A DNA stretch of 64,000 bases. It comes from Chitinophaga pinensis (lineage in GTDB: Bacteria; Bacteroidota; Bacteroidia; Chitinophagales; CAMDFR01). The stretch covers positions 46,055 through 110,054 of the forward strand of contig CAMDFR010000008.1 of the NCBI GenBank assembly GCA_945897725.1. The letters are read 5' to 3'. The stretch's first letter is position 1. Each line of letters starts with the position of its first letter. Position numbers and translations under genes: made by a program. The notes under the pieces are model-generated. The model was not told where the DNA came from. It searched no databases and saw only the letters and a program-made list of their open reading frames with translations. This document shows, one piece after another, positions 43,432 through 51,779 of this stretch.

Positions 43432-43442
43432 AAGGGAATTTT

Positions 43443-44057
43443 ATGACCATTCAACTCGATCAAATTAGCAAACAATACAGCCGACAAACAGTCATTCATA
43501 AGTTCAGTTATCAATTTGAATCTGGTCAATCTTATGCCATCCATGGCCATAACGGTTCTGGAAAATCGACGCTCCTACAATTACTCGCAGGAAGTATTTC
43601 ACCCAATAAAGGAAGTATTTTATATACTTTAGATAATGCCACTATTCCAGTAGAAGAGCTCTACCAACACATCAGCTTAGCCGCACCCTATATGGATTTG
43701 ATTGAAGATATGAGTATGGAAGAAATTGTGGCTTTTCATTTCAGTTTCAAAGATTCTATAGCGGATGAACCACTCGAAAAAATAAACCAACTCTTGGGCT
43801 ATGACCTATCGAAACTCATCAAACATTATTCCTCTGGAATGAAGCAAAGGTTAAAACTCTTGCTCGCTTTATTTACAGCGTCCAACATTTTGTTCTTGGA
43901 TGAGCCAACTGCCAACCTCGATGATGAAGGGATTGCATGGTATCGCGATTTAGTTTTAAGACATCAAGGCAATAGGACATTAATCATTGCATCGGCGCAA
44001 CATCACGATCATGATTTTTGTGCGTTCAAAATTTCTATGACTGAGCTAGCCCCTTAA
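43443..44057 (+). CDS. ABC transporter ATP-binding protein
   Basis: A 204-aa nucleotide-binding subunit. Walker A GHNGSGKST (35-43), signature YSSGMKQRLKL, Walker B NILFLDEPTANLD. It belongs to a compact class similar to CcmA and ABC-2 ATPases. The partner permease is not adjacent. It is probably translated in the lpxC/fabZ-lpxA unit and so may serve envelope lipid or protein export, but that is inferred from position only. Confidence 0.9.
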   Translation: MTIQLDQISKQYSRQTVIHKFSYQFESGQSYAIHGHNGSGKSTLLQLLAGSISPNKGSILYTLDNATIPVEELYQHISLAAPYMDLIEDMSMEEIVAFHFSFKDSIADEPLEKINQLLGYDLSKLIKHYSSGMKQRLKLLLALFTASNILFLDEPTANLDDEGIAWYRDLVLRHQGNRTLIIASAQHHDHDFCAFKISMTELAP

Positions 44058-44078
44058 CAAGAGCTTTGGGCTTACACC

Positions 44079-44615
44079 CTATTCATCATCTTCTGAAGCT
44101 TCTATCTTAAGAACGATTTTATAGATATTTTCGGTGATGGAAGGACCTTCGACCACCAATGTAATACCAGGCATGCCATCTTTGGCAAACTCAAGCTCAG
44201 GCATTTGTCCATCAGCATCTACTAAACCTGTGCTTGTACCACTCAAGATATCCTCCTGTCTATCTTTTACGCACACTCTAAGACTCTTGTAGATAGCCGC
44301 AAATTTCTCTGAAAGCGTGGGACTAAAAGTAGCTTCTTGATAAAGCACTATCTCCACCGTATTAAAATCTGGCGCATCTGGATAAATAAGCACCTCACTA
44401 CTCAAAGCACCTGCCATAGGTAACTTCAACTTATATCGACTTATTTTCATAGCCGTATTCGTCCCCACTAAAGTGCCTTTTAAATCTGCGAACTTAGATT
44501 TTTTCCAAGTAGCTGCAACAGCATTAAGGGTTTCGCAATTGATGCTTGTAGTCTGTGCTACTATCGTTAAAGAAAACAATCCTAGACATAAAAAAAGAAG
44601 CATTCGCTTTTTCAT
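44079..44615 (-). CDS. Secreted hypothetical protein
   Basis: A 178-aa protein from ATG 44615 (the frame is open 11 codons further, without a signal). Signal peptide MLLFLCLGLFSLTIVAQ. The mature part has about 160 residues, with cysteines in SINCETL and RVCVKDR; it reads as beta-sheet, and the tail is acidic (EASEDDE). No family is recognised. It is convergent with the ABC gene (21 bp between stops). Confidence 0.7.
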   Translation of the reverse strand: MKKRMLLFLCLGLFSLTIVAQTTSINCETLNAVAATWKKSKFADLKGTLVGTNTAMKISRYKLKLPMAGALSSEVLIYPDAPDFNTVEIVLYQEATFSPTLSEKFAAIYKSLRVCVKDRQEDILSGTSTGLVDADGQMPELEFAKDGMPGITLVVEGPSITENIYKIVLKIEASEDDE

Positions 44616-44701
44616 AATATATAATTTTATAGTTAAAGATAAACACAAAACAATAACTCTGCCAATAAATATTAGTTCAATATCCTAAAGAAAAATTAAA
44701 C

Positions 44702-44709
44702 TAATTTTG
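44702..44709 (+). promoter_or_regulatory. -7 box 5 bp before the next ATG
   Basis: TAATTTTG matches TAnnTTTG; five bases then the ATG at 44715. It could give a leaderless transcript. Confidence 0.4.
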
Positions 44710-44714
44710 CACTT

Positions 44715-45998
44715 ATGTTCAAGCAAATTTTAATCGTTTATATCGGACTATTTCTTTTGATTCATACCAACATGATGGCAACTCCTCTCGAAGACAGCAC
44801 AGGCACAAATCAGCGCTGGCAAAATACGGTGAAACCTTATTTGGATGAGCCTTTATGGACAACACAACTGAGCTACAATGCAGGCCACTTCTTAATGGTG
44901 CCTATGCATGCCGCCTTCGATTTAAACAAAGTGGAATGGCAACAAGATTTTGCCAAGCATTTTGAAAGATTCGCAGATACGGGTTATAATGATATGGGCA
45001 AAACTTTGCTCTATAGGATTCATTATCTTTATTTAGCCAGCCAATTTCTGGTGCTTTGTCAAGAAACGCATGCCGACTCCTTAATTCCACCACGACTCTA
45101 CGATATTCTATTTGAAAAAATAAATAAAACATGGAATCAAGATGAGATTTGGCAATGGAAATATGCCGGAAGAAAAAGTGCGACCTTCAAAAATATGCGT
45201 TCTAAAGTGCTATGGAAATTATACAATCCAGACATGAATGAAAAAATCTATTATCGTTCCATCATGGACGATGAGCTTTTCACCATGGCCATTGCAGCAG
45301 ATTTAAAAAGATATTTATACTTAAAAAGTTTACCGCCCAATAATGTTCTTGACGATATGACCCAAATGGCGGTTGAAGTTTTTCAACAAAGAGCACAATG
45401 GAATAGCGATGGTGGTTGGCTTCTGCAGCCTGGCTACTGGAGTCAATACGAGGATTTTGCCTATGCAGGCAACGATAGTGTACATGATTCACTGCAAAGA
45501 AAAGAAGTAAAAAACATTGCCGAAGATGTCTCGCATTCTCTTCGCTTGCCGCTTTGGATTTGTAGCTTTCAAAAATCAATGGAAACCGTTGGTCCAAATT
45601 ATACTTTCTTTAGTCAATTGAAAAAAGGATTGGAGATTCAATTGTTCAAGACCATCCTTGTATTACCCACAGAACAAAATCCCTATTACCTTGCTCATAA
45701 TTTCATGGATGGACATAATGGTGTGTATCGCTATCATTATAACAATAGACCTGGTGGCTCTGGTCCCTATGAACTAAGCGCTCATCTTTGTTTGGGATGG
45801 TGGAGTTTTTTAGGCAGCGAACGAACACAATCCATGTACAAATTTTTCGATAAAAATGATCCTTTTGCTGCATCAAACGGAGTGGCTTATTATCGAAAAG
45901 TAATCGACCCAAAGGGTCATCTGGTAAAGAATATACAAACGCATGAAATGTGTCAACTGATTGCAACATTGGCGGCGTCCTTACCCCTCGCTAAATGA
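44715..45998 (+). CDS. Secreted protein of unknown function, possible alpha/alpha toroid
   Basis: A 427-aa protein with a signal peptide (ILIVYIGLFLLIHTNMMA). The rest is alpha-helical and rich in Trp and Tyr: WQWKYAGRKS, GGWLLQPGYWSQYEDFAY, DVSHSLRLPLWICSFQKSME, and YRYHYNNRPGGSGPYELSAH. The spacing of aromatic-rich helices recalls the alpha/alpha-toroid folds of epimerases and polysaccharide lyases, but no motif proves it. It could act on cell-wall or sugar polymers. It stands alone, before the TRIC channel gene (22 bp gap). Confidence 0.7.
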   Translation: MFKQILIVYIGLFLLIHTNMMATPLEDSTGTNQRWQNTVKPYLDEPLWTTQLSYNAGHFLMVPMHAAFDLNKVEWQQDFAKHFERFADTGYNDMGKTLLYRIHYLYLASQFLVLCQETHADSLIPPRLYDILFEKINKTWNQDEIWQWKYAGRKSATFKNMRSKVLWKLYNPDMNEKIYYRSIMDDELFTMAIAADLKRYLYLKSLPPNNVLDDMTQMAVEVFQQRAQWNSDGGWLLQPGYWSQYEDFAYAGNDSVHDSLQRKEVKNIAEDVSHSLRLPLWICSFQKSMETVGPNYTFFSQLKKGLEIQLFKTILVLPTEQNPYYLAHNFMDGHNGVYRYHYNNRPGGSGPYELSAHLCLGWWSFLGSERTQSMYKFFDKNDPFAASNGVAYYRKVIDPKGHLVKNIQTHEMCQLIATLAASLPLAK

Positions 45999-46020
45999 TG
46001 CACTACTAAAAAACAAATAA

Positions 46021-46650
46021 ATGCATATACAATACATACTTGAGATCGTTGGTACTGGTTTATTTGCCGTTTCTGGTTCCTTGGCGGCCAATGAAAAATC
46101 AAAACCAGATTGGTTTGGTGTTACCTTCATCGGATTCATCACTTCCATTGGTGGTGGTAGTTTGAGAGATATTTTACTCGGTGCTTATCCCCTCACCTGG
46201 GTGAAAGATGTGAATTTTTTATACGCAGTTTTTATCGGCATTTTGTTGGCAAGCATTTTCTATTCATCCTTTCTGAAACTTCGAAAATCATTCTTCATAT
46301 TTGAAACCCTTGGCATCGCTATGTTCACCATTATTGGCTGCGAAAAAGCGATGAGTTATGGCGTCAACCCATTGATAGCTGCCATTATGGGCATGTTCTC
46401 TGCAGTGATGGGTGGTGTGCTTCGAGATGTCTTAACCAACGAAATTCCTGTCATCTTTAAAAAAGAAATCTATGCTACTGCGTGCTTAGCAGGTGCCTTC
46501 TTATACCTTCTCTTAGACTATTTAAATGTGGAAAGAAACATCAATATTTTGCTTGCCATGTCTCTCATTTTTGTCATCAGAGTCATTGCCGTTAAGTACA
46601 ATATTTCTTTGCCGAAATTCAGAAAGGAAGCAGATATAGCTTCTTCATAA
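46021..46650 (+). CDS. TRIC-type trimeric cation channel (YadS/UPF0126)
   Basis: A 209-aa inner-membrane protein with two tandem repeats of three helices plus one. Each repeat has the glycine-rich loop: GGGSLRDILLGAYP and MGGVLRDVLTNEIP. Prokaryotic TRIC channels form homotrimers passing K+ and Na+ across the membrane. Length and both signature loops are intact. Convergent with the AlkB-like gene, with repeat R5 between them. Confidence 0.93.
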   Translation: MHIQYILEIVGTGLFAVSGSLAANEKSKPDWFGVTFIGFITSIGGGSLRDILLGAYPLTWVKDVNFLYAVFIGILLASIFYSSFLKLRKSFFIFETLGIAMFTIIGCEKAMSYGVNPLIAAIMGMFSAVMGGVLRDVLTNEIPVIFKKEIYATACLAGAFLYLLLDYLNVERNINILLAMSLIFVIRVIAVKYNISLPKFRKEADIASS

Positions 46651-46670
46651 GTCCTTTTTTTATGGGGGTT

Positions 46671-46723
46671 CCGCAAGCGGCGGGCTATACGGCGTATGAG
46701 ATACTGCCTTCTATCCCTAACCC
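46671..46723 (-). repeat. Dispersed structured repeat R5 (short form)
   Basis: On the plus strand, CCGCAAGCGGCGGGC, TATACGGCGTATGAGATACTG, CCTTCTATCCCTAACC. On the minus strand the order is GGGATAGAAGGCAG, then ATAGCCCG. It lies between the convergent stops of the TRIC and AlkB-like genes. Confidence 0.55.
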
Positions 46724-46733
46724 AAATCTGGAA

Positions 46734-47801
46734 CTAGGCCAATGCCATCCCTTCTTTGGTGGCTTTATACTTGGCTATTTGGCGATGCATAATTTTGAAC
46801 CAAAGCGGTGGCACAAAAGCAAGCAACATCATGGCAGGGTAACCAGCAGGCATTTGTGGACTAGCATCAAAATGTCTCAATACTTGGTACTTTCTATTCG
46901 CCATATAATGATGGTCAGAATGACGCGTCAATTCCAATAATAAAATCCTGCCCAAGGTGTGATTAGAATTCCAGGAGTGAATAGGCATGGTCTTTTCGTA
47001 ATAAGCACCATCCACTTTTTTACGTTGTAAGCCATAATGCTCAATATAATTGACCGTCTCCAAAAATAAAAATCCCATAACGGAGGCACCCAAATACCAT
47101 AGCATCACTTGCCAACTAAAAACCATTGCAATTGTAAGCAAGATAGCGGCTTGAATAAACTGGTATAAAAGCATTTCATTGTGAACACTCCAAAAAGAAA
47201 TATTGGCTTTTTTAAGTCGGTCTCCTTCTAATTTCCAAGCAGAAAACCAACTATCTTTTACCGACCTCACATAAAAAGCATAGAGCGTTTCCCCATATCT
47301 GCTAGAAGCTGGGTCATTTTCTGTAGATACATTTTTATGATGCCCACGATTATGTTCAATAAAAAAATGCAAATACTGCGTAGAGGCGAGTAGTATTTTA
47401 CTGAAGAGTTGCTCGTACCAAGTGCTGCGATGTCCCAACTCATGAGCACCATTAATACCTAAGGATGCGCATGACAAACTAAAGGCGATCATCATACCTA
47501 TTTTTTCCCAAGCAGGCATCAATGCATTGTCTATTCTGAATAAAAAATAAATCAGGAGCAATACTTGCAAGGGAACGAGACTGTATAAGAGATAATCATA
47601 AAAAGGATCATTCTTTACAATCTCTTCCTCCATTTTATCTAAGTTTTTATTAGAACCAGCGATAAAAAATTCCATGATGGGAATCATAAAGAAAACATAG
47701 AGAGGAGCTAAAAAGACGTAGATACCTCCGATATACATAGATAAGCATATGATAGCAGGAGAAACAAAAACCAATAAATATTTTATTTTTTTAGCACCCA
47801 T
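46734..47801 (-). CDS. AlkB-like alkane 1-monooxygenase (membrane di-iron hydroxylase)
   Basis: A 355-aa membrane enzyme with several helices and the eight-histidine di-iron pattern: HELGH (120-124), HNRGHH (150-155), RHSDHH (293-298), plus IEHYGL (253-258) with the AlkB-type HYG motif. It probably hydroxylates alkanes or other long hydrocarbons or fatty compounds at the inner membrane, with electrons from rubredoxin; no rubredoxin gene is near. Fatty acid desaturases share the fold but have different motif spacing. Repeats R5 and R6 flank it. Confidence 0.92.
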   Translation of the reverse strand: MGAKKIKYLLVFVSPAIICLSMYIGGIYVFLAPLYVFFMIPIMEFFIAGSNKNLDKMEEEIVKNDPFYDYLLYSLVPLQVLLLIYFLFRIDNALMPAWEKIGMMIAFSLSCASLGINGAHELGHRSTWYEQLFSKILLASTQYLHFFIEHNRGHHKNVSTENDPASSRYGETLYAFYVRSVKDSWFSAWKLEGDRLKKANISFWSVHNEMLLYQFIQAAILLTIAMVFSWQVMLWYLGASVMGFLFLETVNYIEHYGLQRKKVDGAYYEKTMPIHSWNSNHTLGRILLLELTRHSDHHYMANRKYQVLRHFDASPQMPAGYPAMMLLAFVPPLWFKIMHRQIAKYKATKEGMALA

Positions 47802-47910
47802 TGATAAATCATTTTATGAAAGCTGAAGCATATAACAAATATAGCAAAGTAATGTAAGAAAGTAAAGCGCGGCTTACATGTGTACTCGAATCAAACAAGG
47901 AAGAAAATCT

Positions 47911-47988
47911 CGGGCAGGGATTGCAGCGCTATCCTTTTTTATCTTGTATTTTATAAAAAGATAGAAGCAAAAAGCCCGTCAGCCCGCC
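47911..47988 (+). repeat. Dispersed structured repeat R6 (long form)
   Basis: The left arm CGGGCAGGGATTGCAGCGCT is identical to R1 and is followed by ATCC and a T-run. The right arm is AAAAAGATAGAAGC, AAAAAGCCCG, and GCCCGCC. It ends 20 bp before the stop of the CbpA-like gene. It differs from R1 mainly in the loop. Confidence 0.75.
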
Positions 47989-48007
47989 AAATTCATCAGC
48001 AAGCATG

Positions 48008-48895
48008 TTAGCTAAGACTTGCTATTTCTGTAAATAATTCCTTCTGTTTGTCGCTCAAATTGGTTGGCAATAACACATTGAAAGTGATGTATAAATCGCC
48101 GAACTGATCACTACTTTTATAGACTGGTAGGCCTTTTCCTTTCAATCGTGTCTTAGTTCCATTTTGCGTTTCTGGTTTAATCTTCAACTTTATTTTACTA
48201 CCAAAAATATCGATGGTAATTTCTCCGCCCAAAACGGCTGTATACAAATTGAGATTTTCTATCATCATTAAGTCGTTCCCCACCCTTGTGTATTTTGGAT
48301 GAGGGACAATCACATAGGTGATGTATAAATCGCCCGCCGGTCCGCCATTCATGCCTTCCGCGCCATAACCTTTCAACTTGATTACCTGTCCATCTTCCAC
48401 GCCAGCAGGAATGGTAATCCTTATTTTTTTGTTATTGACAGCAAATGTTTTTTGTTGAGTACTATAAATTTCTTCCAAGGTTAGATTCATAGAAGCCTGA
48501 ATATCTTGTCCCTTGTACTTTACCTGGCGGCTATTTCCGCGACTTGAACCGCCTCCAAACATCGAAGAAAAGAAATCTGAGAAATCGCCTCCATCAAAGT
48601 CGCCCGAATAAGATTGTCCACCAGGTGTATAGCTTTGCCTTTGTTGTTTGGCACGATCATAGTGTTCGGCATGTTGCCAATCTTTCCCATACTCATCATA
48701 CTTTTTTCGTTTGACTGCATCGCTCAGTACCTCATTCGCTTCGTTGAGTTGCTGAAACTTTTTCGTAGCACCCTTATCGTTTGGATGCAAGTCAGGGTGG
48801 CTCTTTTTAGCTGCTTTGCGAAAAGCTTTTTTGATCTCCTCTGTGGTCGCATTTTTTTCGACCCCAAGCACCTTATAATAATCTATAAATTCCAT
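48008..48895 (-). CDS. CbpA-like DnaJ-family co-chaperone
   Basis: A 295-aa protein: J domain (4-68) with the HPD motif at 33-35, a Gly/Ser/Phe-rich linker (about 95-122), then two beta-sheet C-terminal domains (from [10 protein letters not shown]). It has no cysteine-rich zinc domain, so it is a type II J protein like CbpA rather than DnaJ itself. It would stimulate DnaK. Monocistronic; TAACTTTA on the minus strand upstream is one base off TAnnTTTG. Confidence 0.92.
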   Translation of the reverse strand: MEFIDYYKVLGVEKNATTEEIKKAFRKAAKKSHPDLHPNDKGATKKFQQLNEANEVLSDAVKRKKYDEYGKDWQHAEHYDRAKQQRQSYTPGGQSYSGDFDGGDFSDFFSSMFGGGSSRGNSRQVKYKGQDIQASMNLTLEEIYSTQQKTFAVNNKKIRITIPAGVEDGQVIKLKGYGAEGMNGGPAGDLYITYVIVPHPKYTRVGNDLMMIENLNLYTAVLGGEITIDIFGSKIKLKIKPETQNGTKTRLKGKGLPVYKSSDQFGDLYITFNVLLPTNLSDKQKELFTEIASLS

Positions 48896-49197
48896 AGCAA
48901 TAGTGTCATTTTATTGTTTAAAGTTACGTAAGAATTGGCCGAACTGTTTGAAGGTATAGAAAATAGTAGCAAGGAGGTGGCTGTATGCATCGGCTTGTTT
49001 ACCCACAAAAGCATTATTTAAAAAGGATTGGAACAATTCAAATGGAAGAAGATAAGCCAGTTGATAGCCCTTTCATTTGGCGATTTTGCTTTTCAAACAA
49101 AACGGGCGATTCACCTTATAAGTTCCATGCGCACTTCAGCTTTCTGGTAGCTTCCTTCAGACTTTATTTGTATTTTTGTTTTTCTTTTCTAACATAT
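48896..49197. other. 302-bp gap between the CbpA-like and primase genes
   Basis: The two genes diverge. The gap holds the promoter regions of both: a near -7 box on the minus strand near the CbpA-like start, and TATTTTTG before dnaG. The dnaG frame stays open leftwards to 48985, but this part looks non-coding. Confidence 0.5.
49171..49178 (+). promoter_or_regulatory. -7 box of dnaG
   Basis: TATTTTTG matches TAnnTTTG and ends 19 bp before ATG 49198. It lies inside any longer version of the frame, which supports the short start. Confidence 0.5.
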
Positions 49198-51129
49198 ATG
49201 ATAACACCTGCCACCATACAAAAAATTAATGACGAAGCTCGCGTGGAGGATATCGTAGGAGAATTTGTATCCCTTAAGAAACGAGGTGTCAATTTGATTG
49301 GCAATTGTCCATTCCACAACGAAAAAACACCTTCCTTTTATGTAAGTCCCACCAAAGGTATATATAAATGCTTTGGTTGCGGTAAGGCCGGTGGTTCGAT
49401 AAACTTCTTGATGGAAAGTCAGCAGATGACCTACGTGGAAGCACTGCGTTACCTTGCAAATCGTTATAATATTGAGGTAGAAGAAACTGAACTGACCAAT
49501 GAAGTGAAGGAGCAGATAAATGCCAGAGAGTCTGTCATCATCGCCACCTCTTTCGCTCAAAAATTTTATACCGACTACTTGTTACATCATGAAGAAGGCA
49601 AAAATATTGGATTGAGTTATTTTAAAGAGAGGGGCTTTAGTGAAAAGACAATCGAAAAATTTCAATTGGGATTTGCTCCTAGTCAAAGAGATGCTTTTAC
49701 CAAGAACGCTTTAGCCAATGGATTTCAGATAGACATATTGAAGAAAGCCTGCTTGACATCCAAAGGAGAGCACAGTACCTACGATTTCTTTTATGACAGG
49801 GTGATGTTTCCGATTCATGACGTGAGTGGCAGGGTGATTGCTTTTGGTGGTAGAACCCTTCGCAGTGACAAGACCTTACCAAAGTATATCAATACCGCTG
49901 AGAGTGAGGCCTACGAAAAAAGTAAAGTATTGTATGGTATTAGCTTTGCGAAACATTCGATCAGAAAAGAAGATACCTGTTTTTTATGTGAAGGCTATAC
50001 AGATGTTATTTCATTGCATCAAGCCGGCGTTGAGAATACGGTTTCATCTTCTGGTACCGCATTGACGCCAGATCAAATCAAACTGATAAAACGGTTCACA
50101 GATAATGTAACCATACTTTATGATGGCGATGCAGCGGGTATCAAAGCTGCCTTGCGTGGGGTGGATCTTGCTATCGAAGGCGGTCTGAATGTTCGATTGG
50201 TATTACTTCCTGATGGAGAAGATCCTGACTCCTTTGTTCAAAAAATGGGAGAAGTCGCCTTCAGAGAATTTATTAAAAGCAATCAAAAAGACTTCATTCT
50301 TTTTAAGACCGCTTTGTTTTTTGATGAAGCAAAAGAGGATCCAATCAAAAGAGCTGAATTGACCCGTGATATCATTTCTACCATTGCAAAGATTCAAGAA
50401 CCATTGAAGCGCAATGAGTATATCAAGGAATGTAGTCGAATCATGGATGTACGTGAACAGCTACTTCTAAGCGAAGTAAGTAAAATACTACGTAAAGCAT
50501 GGAAAGAAGAAGGCAAAAGCATGCCCGTTTCTGATGAGCCAATGCCCATTTCAAAGGAAGAAAAATTACAACACGAGCAACAGTTTAGGGTTAGCACTAA
50601 GAAAAATGAAGAGTTAGAAAAAAATATCATTCGAATTTTAGCTGAATATGGTCCTATGGCCTATGAAGAAGGTAAAAGTGTGACACAAGAAGTGCTGGAA
50701 CATTTGGATATAGAGTATTTCGAGAATCAAGACCATAAGACCTATTTCAACTTTATGATCGATAATTATAATAAAGGCTTGCTTCCAACAACAGAAGAGC
50801 TGATCAATAGCGAAGAAAACAGAATAAAGAATATGACCATTCATATATTCTATCAGCCCTATGATATTAGTCCAAATTGGGAGATCAAGCACGATATTCT
50901 ATTGCCTCAAAAATCGGATTATTTTATTAAGGATGTGAAACAATCTATTGCACTTTTTAAAATCGAGTATCTCAATAAACAAATATCCATTATACAAGAA
51001 AAATTAAAGGATAGAACAGATATTGAGGAGGAGAAAAAAAATACCAAAATCTATATGAAGATGCATCAGGAAAAGAAGGAATTATCTAAGATTGTAGGTA
51101 CCGTGATTCACTCTAAAAACAATCATTAG
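49198..51129 (+). CDS. dnaG: DNA primase
   Basis: A 643-aa primase from ATG 49198. N-terminal zinc-binding domain (CPFH and CFGC, about 39-67), TOPRIM catalytic core (FLCEGYTDVISLHQAG, GTALTPDQ, LYDGDAAGIKAALRG), and a C-terminal helicase-binding part of about 150 residues. It lays RNA primers for replication by DnaB. The frame is open 71 codons further upstream (to 48985), but family N-termini (MITPATIQKINDEARVEDIV) start at 49198 and the promoter box lies upstream. Convergent with the PPTase gene. Confidence 0.96.
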   Translation: MITPATIQKINDEARVEDIVGEFVSLKKRGVNLIGNCPFHNEKTPSFYVSPTKGIYKCFGCGKAGGSINFLMESQQMTYVEALRYLANRYNIEVEETELTNEVKEQINARESVIIATSFAQKFYTDYLLHHEEGKNIGLSYFKERGFSEKTIEKFQLGFAPSQRDAFTKNALANGFQIDILKKACLTSKGEHSTYDFFYDRVMFPIHDVSGRVIAFGGRTLRSDKTLPKYINTAESEAYEKSKVLYGISFAKHSIRKEDTCFLCEGYTDVISLHQAGVENTVSSSGTALTPDQIKLIKRFTDNVTILYDGDAAGIKAALRGVDLAIEGGLNVRLVLLPDGEDPDSFVQKMGEVAFREFIKSNQKDFILFKTALFFDEAKEDPIKRAELTRDIISTIAKIQEPLKRNEYIKECSRIMDVREQLLLSEVSKILRKAWKEEGKSMPVSDEPMPISKEEKLQHEQQFRVSTKKNEELEKNIIRILAEYGPMAYEEGKSVTQEVLEHLDIEYFENQDHKTYFNFMIDNYNKGLLPTTEELINSEENRIKNMTIHIFYQPYDISPNWEIKHDILLPQKSDYFIKDVKQSIALFKIEYLNKQISIIQEKLKDRTDIEEEKKNTKIYMKMHQEKKELSKIVGTVIHSKNNH

Positions 51130-51779
51130 TCATGGTATTCGGTGGTATCTTCCACATATGTCAATACATGGTCTCCAATGATTCGATAGTGCACTATTAA
51201 ATCCTTCAAAAAAGTTTCCTTGATAATTCTTCCCTGTATCACTCCTTCTTGCTGAAGGTAGAAAGGTTCCAATTTGATATGTTCGATGAAATCTAATTTT
51301 TTATTACCATACAATTTATAGAGACTTTCTTTGGCACTCCAAATCGTGATTAGATAGGCCACTTCATTTTCTACAGTCATGTACTTCAATTCGTGAGCAG
51401 TGGTGAACTTATGCGACACTCGTTTCACTTTCTCTTTTATATGTTCAATATCTATACCTACCTTATGGTGATGATTGGCAATGGCAGCGGTGATCTCATT
51501 GGTATGACTCAGAGACAAATGCAACTCACTGCCATGAATAAAGGGTTTACCCTGTTCGTTTTTATGCAAGTGCACCACCTCTTCCGTCTGTAGAATTTGT
51601 TTTAAAGTATGTCTGCTGGCGTACCATTGTAACTTTCGTTTTTCGACCAAGAATTTATCTAATTCAGCATAGTCATAGCTGGTCAACTTCAATCTTTCTA
51701 TGTAATACTGAGCATCTTCCTCTATCTTCCATAAGAGGATATGAGACTCATGCTCTGTTACAAACTCAATTAGTTTCAT
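51126..51779 (-). CDS. 4'-phosphopantetheinyl transferase (Sfp type)
   Basis: A 217-aa enzyme moving the phosphopantetheine arm from CoA to carrier proteins such as ACP. Motifs: VGIDIEHI (magnesium Asp/Glu) and IWSAKESLYKLYG. The N-terminal half contains LHLSLSHT, usual in this class. It is the last gene of a minus-strand set with mazG and the histidine kinase; its start overlaps the kinase stop by 14 bp. Its own stop interleaves with that of dnaG (overlap 4 bp). Confidence 0.9.
   Translation of the reverse strand: MKLIEFVTEHESHILLWKIEEDAQYYIERLKLTSYDYAELDKFLVEKRKLQWYASRHTLKQILQTEEVVHLHKNEQGKPFIHGSELHLSLSHTNEITAAIANHHHKVGIDIEHIKEKVKRVSHKFTTAHELKYMTVENEVAYLITIWSAKESLYKLYGNKKLDFIEHIKLEPFYLQQEGVIQGRIIKETFLKDLIVHYRIIGDHVLTYVEDTTEYHD

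Noticed and set aside
46662..46940. 92-codon plus-strand ORF across repeat R5
   Set aside because: It is antisense to the AlkB-like gene end and made partly of the repeat; no coding signs.
48985..49197. 71-codon N-terminal extension of dnaG
   Set aside because: The family starts at MITPATIQK (49198), and a -7 box lies inside the would-be extension.
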